Positions 37,401-49,400 of a DNA stretch of 64,000 bases are shown here, one piece after another. Position 1 is the stretch's first letter. Every line of letters begins with the position of its first letter. The notes beneath the pieces were generated by a model. It searched no databases and was not told where the DNA came from. It saw nothing but the letters and a program-made list of their open reading frames with translations. The stretch spans positions 4,039,115 to 4,103,114 of the forward strand of contig CP053161.1 in NCBI GenBank assembly GCA_014607495.2, in the 5' to 3' direction. A program made the position numbers and the translations under genes. This DNA is from Carposina sasakii. Lineage: Eukaryota; Arthropoda; Insecta; Lepidoptera; Carposinidae.

Positions 37401-40400
37401 ACAGCTTGCTCTCAATCCTGGCTATCTCGCGACTCGGAGCCAACGCGATCACCTCTTCCAAGCTCATTGGCGTTGGCGTTGGGCTGAGCTCGGTTGGCTC
37501 TGGTTGGTTCACCACGCGTTCTAGAAAGCTGGCCAGTTGGGCAAACGTGTGTTGCGAACTGGGAGGAGTCAAGGCGATTTCGAATTGTGTCGGAAGTGTC
37601 TTTTATTCTAGCTTCATTACTTAACTATTCAATAACGGCTGTGGAGTGGAATGTACTTCCTGCCGATGTATTTCCCGAGCACTACAACATTGGTCTCTTC
37701 AAAGCTAGAGTGAATAGGCACTTTCTAGGTAAACATGTACCACCCTAGGCCGCATCTTGCTTAACATCAGGCACGATGGCGGTCAAATTTTTGTCTAGCT
37801 AATTGTAAAAAAGACTTAAAAATTTCCGTTAATAACGGATATAGGAATATCAACATATTTACATTGTGATAAGACGATACGGTTCAAAGGACCAAAATGA
37901 TAAAACAGGAATATCATAGATGCTCATTGTCTACTTTTGCACGACAAATCAACTTAACCAATCTATATGAAACTTGGTAGGCGTACAGATCTATTAATTT
38001 TGATGGATTTAGGAAGGCCCTTGACGCTCTCACTGTTAATGCGCACAGTTAATAACGACATACATACTTAGGTATACCGTTAGGTAGCAAGGTAAATACG
38101 TAAACGGCATCGACTTACTCCTATTTTTTGCAAATTTTCTTTGAAATGATTACTTTATTTCTTTGTGATAAAGTTGAAGTTATGAGTGTTTTCAGGACTA
38201 AATTACACACATACATAACCTCACGCCTATCTTCCACAGTAGTAGGCAGTTTCAAAAGTTGTTCATGTTGCACTAATGTTACTGACCCTATGCAATGCCC
38301 ATTATTTACTTTGACCGAATGAAATATATCACAGTTTTCATCAGCATTCCTATAGCCCACTTAAAAACCGTCAGTTATCAAAGGATACATATAAAGCAGT
38401 CGCAGCGTGGTATCGTCAGCCAGGAAGGCGGTGCTGGCCACGTGCTGGTACAGTCGCGACACATCGCCCGCCCTCCTCGCCGCCGCGCGCGCCGCCCCCT
38501 CGCATGCGCCGCCGCGCGCGCCCGGCGTCCGCGCCGACTGCACGTTACATTACATAGTAAGTATATTACGTCACAGGCTAAGGGGGAGGGAGGGGCTCGT
38601 CAAACTGTGACATTGCGGGAGGGGTCCTAAATTTCGTGACGTCACATTTTCATTCAATAATCTCTAAATATAATTTTGCAAAAAAGCTAAATGTGACGTC
38701 ACACTAGGGAGGGGGGGTCTCACAAATGTGACCATCTGTGACAAGGAGGGGGGGGGGGAGGCAAAAAATCATGAAATTCGTGTGACGTAATTTATGGATG
38801 ACCCCTAATAGGTAAAGCTGTATATTACATAATAGTTACTACGTAACATCTCATGCAAAATGCAAAAACATATCAAGTTTTGTAATACGAGAAATATGGT
38901 GTCATGCTCTCCAGCAGAGCTACCTTCATAAATACGTCGAACGTACATAGTGTACATGCATTGTATATAACTGTACGAATATGAATTAGTGGAATAATAC
39001 AGTAATCTATCTAACGGTAACGAATCCAATGGAAAATGTTACCGACTCGTTCTAAATATACAGGATGTAACAAAAAGGGTATGTTAAGCGAAAAGCTATG
39101 TAAATAGCCCACTATAGAGAACCTATCCACAAAATTTGAGATCCGAAATCACATGTTTATTTTTCCCGATAGTATGGCGAATGTTTAAATATCTCAGGAA
39201 TTTTCATACAATCTTGAAGAATAAAAATGTGATTTCGAGTCTCAAATTTTGGAAATAGGTTCTCTATAGTGGGCTGTTTATACAGCTTTTCGCTTAACAT
39301 ACCCTTTCTGTTACATCCTGTATAAGTTTTTGGCGTCAGAGCCTTATCCGTTAAATTATTATTATTTATTAACTTTAAAATGATACAGTTGTAATGAAAT
39401 AGCCAGACCGACCTGTGCGACGGCGGGCGGCGGCTGCGAGCAGAGCACGTGCGCCGCGTCCGCCGCCGCCGCCAGCGCCGCCAGCGCGCACGCCCTCGCC
39501 CTCAGTAACGCGGGTGCGGACGGCACGCACGCCCCGCACCCCCCGCACGCCGCGCCGCACGCCCCGCCCCCCTCGCGCGCCAGGCCGCACGCGAGCTCCC
39601 ACGCTTGCTGCACTTCGGGTATGCTGGCTATGCCTGAGGGAAACGAACATATACTACTATTAGGGCTGTTTATTACCTAATTTACAGTAACAGAGCCAAA
39701 GCCATGCAATAGAGAAAATTGAAATTATGCGTGTGCGCAAAACGAGCTGCATTGGGTTAGGATACATCGCCCACAAAAAAAAAACCGGTCTACGGACCAA
39801 ATGTCTACTTTTAAGAATGTATATGGGTAGATTCGCCCGAACCAGTGTGAAAAATCGCACCAAATGTCTCCCATAATAAACTCAAGGGATATTTCAGTAA
39901 AATTTTATATTTTGTAGGTAGTCAAATATACAGGATCATAAATGGGGAGCTGATAGCAAAAACATCGTAAATTACATCTAAACGAAACATTTGTATAAAT
40001 TTTGACAAGTTCTCTATACAAAGCATGTCACTAAACACCCCTTCTCTTACCCCCTCTGCAAACCAACTTACCCTCGCTAGTCAACCTCGCATCGGCAGCC
40101 GCAGCGGTGGCCAATGCAGCCAGCCACCTCTGTATAGTCTCTGTGGGGGCTTCAGCTCGGAGCGCGCTTAATACTGTCGCTGCCAGGCTGTGGTGACCGT
40201 AGCTGAAAAGGGACGTATGACGTATAGACTCAAGCCAATATATGCACACAACTCCACATGACTTTGACACTGTTTCTTATATGTTTATTTTTGTAAGCCC
40301 AAGAGCTGGTCCTAGCTGATCACAGTACAGATTTATTTAAAACCTAACATTCTTGTTCGAAATTCCCTGTCTCGTCACGGGGACGCGTTTGCCTGACAGC

Positions 40401-43400
40401 TAGAAGTAGTTAAAAAAAAGGTCGGTTAAAAAATTCGTTCGGACAGTCGCGCACGGGTGGCAAGAATTTTTTAACCGACCTTTTTTTTTTAACTATTACT
40501 AGCTATCAGGCAAACGCGTCCCCGTGACGCCACGCCATTGGTTAGCCGACGGAGGGGAATTTCGAACAATTCTAATCTAACATTGTACTTACCTATGTAC
40601 CATAACAAATTATTTCTGATTCTGATCCACCAAAGTTTGCGCCTCGCGTCGATTTCATCTATGGCTAGAAAGCATTCACTACGACTTAAAAATAATAAAC
40701 GCAAATTTATTTGTTGCAAACTCTTGGATAGGTCAAAATTGACCTATGTGTAATTGATTACGTACGTAGGTACTTTTCAATAATAAAATTCAATAATGGG
40801 AGGGATGCCGTATTCTATTAAAATTATAATTTGACTAAAATTATTAAGATTAAAAACTGAGTTCGAAGTCATATTAATTATTAACAAAATAATTATAAAA
40901 ATATAATTTAAAACCCTGATTAAAAATATGGCTAAAGTGAAATACGTACCTCAACGCAGCCCTAGCGACCCTATACCGGGTCCATCCATCAAACTGTACA
41001 ACGTCTAACACCGCCGTTTAGTTAGGATCGTGAAGTTGGGCATAGATACATAGATAAATACGTACCGCAACGCAGCCCTGGCGACCCTATATCTCGTCCA
41101 GCCATCAGCTTTCTGCACGACATCTAACAGCGCCCCCTGCCAGCCCGCATGCAGCCGGTGGGTCAGCGCTCGCGCCGCTCGCTCCTGGAATACTACGGTA
41201 CAGAGCAGCACCAGCGCTGTGCCGTCTTCGTAGTCTAGAATCGTGTCGCTGGAAATAGGGCTGGTATTAAAGGATTTTTTGAAAACAGTTTAAATCGATC
41301 AGTTGGTATGGTAACATTTTTATTTCAATTTTATATTACCGGAAAATGCTTTACTAACGTATTTCATTTTTGAGTCTAAATTTTCGCGCGAAATACTCTA
41401 GTCGTCATGCTGTGACGTCACTCCGATAGAAAACAGCATGTGGTAAACCATACGTTAGACGGTATTCCCAGTCGAAAGTAATTTGACTTTATTTACTATA
41501 CGGATAACGTCACGAAATGGCAAATGGCGTTTCACCTTCGTAATTAAGAATTTTAGAGAACAGATTTAAAAAAAGTCTCTTACGAAAGATAATTCAGCTT
41601 ACTTATCGAGATAGACAATATGACGGCCGATTGGTTTAGTAGGTAGTGACCCTGCTTGCGACGCCATAGGTCCTGGGTTCGAATCCGGTAGGATTGGATG
41701 GATGGAGGATGAAATTGTATTAGGCGTTACAATTCGGAAGTTCAAACATTCAATTCTGAGGATGCCACGGTGGTTGGCGAAACATATGTAGATTATTTAT
41801 CTAGTTTTTGATTTCGGAATAGTGCAATGTATTGTCTTGCATGCTAGGTGCTCGGGTCTGGTTTCTCGTGGCGATTGTAATTAGTGCAAGTGCCTGTTTT
41901 CGCAGTTATGAGTTATCAGATCCGAGGGTCAGTGGAGGGTGTAGGGCCCGGTGGTAGGCGCACCCATAATGAATGGATGGAGGATGTTTAAAACATTGAT
42001 ATGATGAATATCGATGTTTGTTTCGAGTCATGGATGTTTCTATACTTATCTATGTATTTATATACCGTTGCTTAGTACCCACGACACAAGACCTTAGGGA
42101 TCTTAATGTGAGACTAGGTTAATGTGTTTTGTAGTGTGTGAATAAAAAATAAATATAAATATATATATATATATATATACAATGCAAGCGTCAATCTTAC
42201 TTACCACAGTTTAGTGAACAGCACGGCAGGCGACTGCTGGCCGGCGGCGGTCGGACTGCCGCCCAACGCCGCCAGTGCTTCTAGCAGGGAGGTCACGCGA
42301 GACCTGATGATGTACCGCAAAGAGTCCGTTTCAAACTATAACTTCCGTGCACTTCGAAACACATAATTTGCATACAGTTTACCAAAGCCAACCTCACCTG
42401 CCCGCGGTCCATGGTGCAAGAATGGAAAGAGATAGACATAACTATTGCAGGGACTATAATTTTTTTTTAATGTAGTGCTACACAAAGAGTCATCGTTCAG
42501 AGAGACTGTTTGGTAAAACGCACTCTAGCATTATAACAAATTCATGCAAACTACCTATACAGGGTGTAACAGAAAGGGTATGTTAAGCGAAAAGCTAAAA
42601 TAGCCCACTATAGAGAACCTATTTCCAAAAATTCAGACTCAAATTCACATTTATATTTTTCCAGATAGTATGAAGAATTCCGAAACAACTCAGGAATGTC
42701 CATACAATCTTGAAAAATAAAAATATGATTTCGAGTCTCAAATTTTGGAAATAGGATCTCTATAGTGGGCTATTTACATAGCTTTTCGCTTAACATACCC
42801 TTTCTGTTACACCCTGTATAAATAGAAAAGTTTTAGAAAATGCGAAATAATAGGGCTTTACCTATGTAGATGTGACCCGCACAGCTCCCGGTACAAAGTA
42901 GCGCATGTCCTAGCCGCGTAATCGGCCGGAGACACCTTACTTAGCTGTACCTGAATACAAAAAACCATTGATCAAATAATACATTTCGCATTCTATTTAC
43001 ATAGTTTTAGATACAGAAATCAAACCTAACTAGTGAAAAATCAGCACCCAGCTAATCTAAGTCGAAGAAATTTTTGTCCACTCCCTATCTTTTATTACAA
43101 CAGTAGATAGGTTACGTTCATAGTAAAACGCGTTAAAAATTGATAAACCGCGCGATGCGTTTCGATAGCTACAATATTTTTTTAGATAACTATTAAAATG
43201 TAGTAATGAGTGACAAAGAAAAGATGCAGTTAGCATGAGCGCACAAGAGATAGCAATACTTTATAAGCAACCGCGCTGAAGTGCACAGCAAGCTTGTCAC
43301 ATGGAAGTGGTAGCCGCGTCATTGTCATAAATTATGAAAAATTAAAGATGGCCGCAATGTTGACAGCTAATATGTCGGACTCGAATTATGATTTAAATAA

Positions 43401-46400
43401 TAAATAAATATAAGTTACCAGTGAAATGTAATTCCTTAGCTTTAATTACGCATTTTAAAATATTTTTTACATTTCGTATGACACACGGAGGCATATTTTA
43501 CTTCTTTGAAACTCAAACATAAGGACGTCTATGGCCATGATGAGCTCGGCGCATACTAAATAAATAGCGAAAAAGCTCATTTATTTAAAGATCAACCGTG
43601 TTCGAGAAGGCTACTCTAAAGAAAATAAAAACACTCCTTTATAAAATCACACAAAAAGAAAACACCAATATAATAAAATAACCTTAGACATTAACATATT
43701 TAAAAATAAGCTACGCTCTTGGTTGATTGGTGACCAGAGGAATTCTTGATTGCTAAATTGTAAAGATTTGTAATTGTAAAAAGTGTTGACGATGGTTGGC
43801 TTAACATTAACTTAGATTACAATATCTATATTAACCCACTAACATTTGCGTGCCAAAATGGCAAATATAGGAACAAATTTTCATTAATGTTATCATTATT
43901 ATGTACATATTTATGCAAATAAATTATCACTCCTTATTTACTACGTAAAACACACACACTTACATTATCCTCCTTCTGGCGGGTAAAAACATAGTCTACA
44001 CTTGTCTAGACATTTGAGAGTTACCCTCAGCGGTCAAATATGCTGCGTCCCTCCATCAGCCCCGCCCCCTTATTACTTATCTAGCAAAAGCAATGCTATA
44101 CCGAAAATTGTATAAAATTCGCTGATTGCTTGTCAAATTTGCATTACGTAAAATGAATTTCAAAGGAATTTTGACATTTCAACGCGAACAGTGTACAATT
44201 TTCGCTATCGCATTGTTTCTGCTTTGCTTCTGCAAGATACGTAATCAGCCTGCCAATTAATAAAACGAGGGCTTCTAAAGCTAACATCAGGTGGCCACCT
44301 TCCCCTCTTTGTAGCTAGACGTAGACATAACCCTCCTTCTGGCGCTGTCGGGTAAACATGATCTAAACTTACCAGACATTTGAGGGCCACCCTCAGCGGT
44401 CTAATATGTTGCGTCCCTCCATCAGCCCCCGTCGCTATGACGAGGGCTTCCAGTGCTAACATCAGGTGGTCGCCTTCCACTGGCTGGTTCTCTTCGTAGC
44501 TGGAAGTAGACAAATTGATGGGTCTCAGTTTTATATGCATCAAGCATAAGTAGGGACGGCTGGGGTTCTCAAAGCATCTTCTGGAGTTTAAGTTAAGCTG
44601 ACATGCACGCGGTTAAGGTTTTATGTCTATGATCAGTGGGGCTTGAAAGAAATATGACCAAAGCATAGAAGGTATAGATATTGAAATAGTCGATTATTAT
44701 AAATTTATTTATGTTGAGAGGTAGGTATAATGATTTCATATTTATGGATTTGCAAAGTGTTATAAAAATATTCGTTTCGTATTACGGTTGCAGCCGTAAA
44801 TTTGCGTCAAATTGGCCTTCGGAAGGGCCTTTACCTAATTTGCAGTAGCAGAGTCGAAGCAATGCAATAGCAAAAATTGAGAATGTGTGCGTGCGCGCAA
44901 CGAGCGCTCGGCGTCCCCCCGCGCCCCGCACCTCGCCCCGCGCCCCGCGCCGCGCCCAAGCACACACACACACACACTCTCAATTTACGCTAACGCTCTG
45001 CTTCTGCAAGTTACTGCAATCAGGGGTACGGGCTGTCGCTCTGCGGGTCACAGTCCGCAGCATCAGCACTGACCAGTGCAGCGTGATGCCGGCCAGCACG
45101 GCGCAGGCTCGCGCGGCTCGGCTCGGCGCGGCGGACAGCGCGTCCGCGGCGCAGTGCGTGCGCAGGGCCGCTCGCGCCCCGTCCGCCGACAGCACGCAGC
45201 CGGACTGCACCAGGATCTATGGGATGGGATACCTCCACTTGCCAGAATCTCATTTGCCATAATGGTCAACAGACAATAATATTGTTTCTCATAATATCGT
45301 ATGTCACACTCGCTTGTTTGCCATAATAGTCATACGCCAGAAACTTTGTTTTCCATAAAGTCAATTTCCATAACATCATTTGTCATAAACATTGTAATCC
45401 ATAATTATCATCGTATTATTATGGAATCTAATTTACGAAACGGGCAAACAAAGGCATTTTTTATGACACATAAATATTATGGCAAATAACAAATTCGGGC
45501 AAGTAAAATTGTGGCAGAGTAGAATTCGTACCACCCCAGGTCTGCCCGTGGGTATCGTACGAGGCGATTAAGGGTTTCCGGGAGGTGGGCAGCAGCGCCT
45601 CCCGTACTGACAACATAGTCTAAAATACAAACTGCGGTCACCAACACCCGCCTGCCCAGCGTGGTGACTATGGGCAAATACCCCCCATGGCAGTCTTGTG
45701 ACGTGCCCTGGGGGAGGCCTACGTCCAGAAGTGGACTGCAATAGGCTGATGATGATGATTATGATGAAAATTCTGGCACATAAATATTATGGCAAATAAC
45801 AAATTCGGGCAAGTAAAATTCTGACATATGAGTATTCGTGCATATAATTTTCGGGCAAACGTAAGGGTTTATGGGATCAAGGTTGTTTGGAGCGTTATAG
45901 CGTTGTACTGTGGTTAGATGCCGCACGCTGCTATTGGTGGAAGATTTGCAAGACGTCTTTTATTTTAAAACTAAAAGGCCCCCTCTTATAGTCCCAATTT
46001 TCGCTATCGCATTGCTTGGGCTGTGCTATTGCAGATTAGATAATCGATTTGTAATAGCAGAGCCGAAACAATTCGATAGCGAAAATTGAGACTATTGCAA
46101 ATTAGATAATCAGGGGGAAGATAGATACATTTTTATGGTAAATGAGTCATTAACCTTAACTGACCTCATATCATTAAAATCTATCATTTTCATCAGCAGT
46201 TCAGGGTATTCGATACTAATATTAACAATAGACAATAATAAAATAAGTAGGTAGTAAAAATTACCAAATCAAATCTCAGATTAAGTATAACAATAGACTT
46301 AATTATTTATCTATACATACAGGCTGATTTTTGGTCGTCAACGTTCCCGAAAACTACAGAATCTCCTCATCATCACGATCATTTTTCTCCATGGAAGCAT

Positions 46401-49400
46401 ACCTGGGAAGTGTCTGGTTTCCAAAATATTAGGGTCCAAAGTTGAGTAAATAGACTGCGTTTTTCTGCATAAATGCACGTAGACGCGCGTAGCAGGATTT
46501 TTTCACGAAAAATAATTAATATCTGACTATAAAAAAACTAACATAAACACTAGACACATAAACTTACTTTATTTCATGTATAGAATACGTACCCTTCGTT
46601 AAAGGTGGCCACAAAAAAACATCCTGTATAATAAAAATGTAACGGATCGCTGTCTGTACATAGAAGATATATGAAAAAAAAATATAGGAGACCTTTATCA
46701 ACGCAATAGTGCCCAAAATAAATATTTTTTAAAAAATTTTGTCTGTTTGTCGGTCTGTCTGTTTGTCTCTGCGTTTGTGCACGCTAATCTCAGAAACGGC
46801 TGAACCGATTTCGATGCAGTTTTCAAGAATATATTGTGATAGGTCCCACTTAACATATAGGCTACTTTTTATCCCGGGAAAATGTTTTTATCCCGGATAA
46901 TTTCGACATTTTGTTTTTTCTGTAGTCCACGCGGACGGAGTCGCGGGCGTCCACTAGTTATCATTAAACGCATGTATCAAAACAAAAAAATCGCGGCAAT
47001 TTTCAAGGGTAAATTATCGATTCAATGCTACATAGCAATTTAAAAAATCTTTCGAACCCGAAAAACGGATCCCTACAAATATATATAAATAAATAACTCA
47101 CCTGCATAACTTGCAGACACAGCATAGTATGCTCGTTATCCTGACTATCTTGCGCCGCCCTGACCAGCTGTTCTATAGACGCAGGGCTCCACAGTGCGGC
47201 GTGGGAGGCGAGGGTCTTCAGCCCCAACACTGCTGCCTTACGCACGGCCGAACGAGCGTCCTGGGTTGCTATGCTTAGCAGCAGCTCCACCTGGCATAGT
47301 TCATTATTTATGATTTAATGGTAATAGCTTATCTATCTATATACATATAATAAAATTGGAACGGATCGATGTTTGTGCACGCTAATCTCAGAAACGGCTG
47401 GACCGATTTCGATGCTAATTTCGTCATTTTGTTTTTTCTGCAGTCCACGCGGACGGAGTCGCGGGCGTCCACTAGTTATACCTATTTACGTAAACATTTC
47501 CTATTGGATTCGTATTTGTGCCCGAAAAGTAACCGGTGGGTAAGTGGAAAAGTGGGTATTTTTAATGATATAATAATAGTGAAGTGTTATAAATGCAATA
47601 AATATACTTGCAGTATCAGGCACATGCACCACAGTGTCATTGGCAATAGCAGTGAGAGCTGTGATGGCCGCTCGCACAGAGCTGGATGATGGAAACCGCT
47701 CCAGGAGTGACCGGAGCAACTGCAGGACTCCTTGTGCTCGTACCGCTGGAACAAATCACCTCAATTTGTAGAAGCACTTGGAAACAGCTAGTAGTTACAC
47801 CATTGCTAGAATCATGATTTAAATCCCGTTTCTTTTATCACATGTACTTGCATATACAGGGTGTTTTTCGTTGCCACCCTTAACGAAGGGTATGTACTCA
47901 ATACATCAAATAAAGTAAGTTTATGCCAAAAAAATGCTTGGAAACAATGTAATAAAAATAAAAAAAATTAATTACTTGATCGGGCGAAATTTATAGTGTC
48001 CAGTGTTTATGCTAGTTTTAACATAGACAGATATTAAATTATTTATCGTGAGAAAATCTTGCTACGCGCGTCTATGTGCATTTATGCAGAAAAACGCAGT
48101 CTTCACTCTTACTCAACTTTGGAGCCTAATATTTTGGGAACCAGACACTTCCTAGGTATGCTTCCATGGAGGAAAAATGATCGTGATGATGAGGAGCTTT
48201 CCGTAGTTTTCGGGAACGTTGACGACCAAAAATACCCTGTATGTCCGTATATATACCTGTGCTGAGGTGGGGTTTCACTAGAATACATAAGCCGCATTTC
48301 TGTCCATGCAAAGAGGCAACTACGAAGCTAGAAACTTGTCACCGATCATTAACATCTATCTCCCTATGTTAAACATGGCTGTGGGATCTTTTTTACGCTC
48401 CTGCTGTTTGGGCTACCACCTTTTACGGAACACAGCTGTGTGTATATGTATTTTTTTTTCCTTGATGTATTTGCCATCGGCTACTAAGCCATAATAAGAT
48501 TAAAGAATAACCGGAATTGATGAAGTGTATGATGATTACAGAAAAATAAACAACAGACTAACAAATCAGAGCAGATCAGCCCGTATAAACTATGAAACGG
48601 GTTTGTTGAAGGCTGGGCCAAAGAAATTCTATTCTTACATCAGGCAACAAATAACGTCTAGGGTCAGCGTGCCAATAACTCTCCGTAATAGACAGGGACA
48701 AACGTTAGTGGAATCAACTGAAATTGCGGAAGCATTTGCAGTACAGTTTGCAAGTGTATATCAAATTGAACCTCATGGTGGACTGCCTACCCTAGACCCA
48801 CATCTCAGAGTAGAAGAATCCATCACGGACATAATATTTAGTGGAGAAAAAATTCAACGCGTCATTAAAGAAATGAAAGTAGATGCAGCACCTGGACCTG
48901 ATAAGCTCCCTGTGATATTATTACAGAAATGTGATCTTGCAGATGCATTAGCTTCAATCATGCAAACATCTTACGACACCGGAATCTTGCCAGCACTATG
49001 GAAAACAGCAACTGTCACGCCGATTTTTAAGAAGGGAGATAAACTTGAACCTTTAAATTACAGACCCATTAGTCTAACCAGTGTAGTATGCAAGGCTATG
49101 GAGAAAGTCATCGTCAAACACATTAGAGAATTCTTTTCACATCAAAAAATAATAGGTGATCAACAACATGGATTTTGTCCTCGCCGCTCTACGGTATCAA
49201 ACTTGCTGTCTTGTCTATCATCATGGACCAAAAGTTTCAGCGAAAGAGAACCTGTAGATGTGATTTACCTAGATTATGAGAAGGCCTTCGACAAGGTACC
49301 TACGACAAGACTGCTACAGAAACTACAATTTGTGGGTATACGGGGAAATTGCTGACTTGGATCGAGGCATTCTTACGCCAAAGAACCTTCCGAGTGCGAA

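Noticed and set aside
39362..39663. Three overlapping open frames at 39362-39663
   Set aside because: Same cause: very GC-rich exon 12 of IntS7. The other frames give low-complexity Pro/Arg or Gly runs.
40941..41022. Calling the exon 10 duplicate a confirmed alternative exon
   Set aside because: No frame-compatible acceptor is visible upstream, so it is listed as a duplicate only.
44782..45279. Cluster of frames at 44782-45279
   Set aside because: They combine the GC-rich core of an M3 MITE with IntS7 exon 6 in wrong frames.
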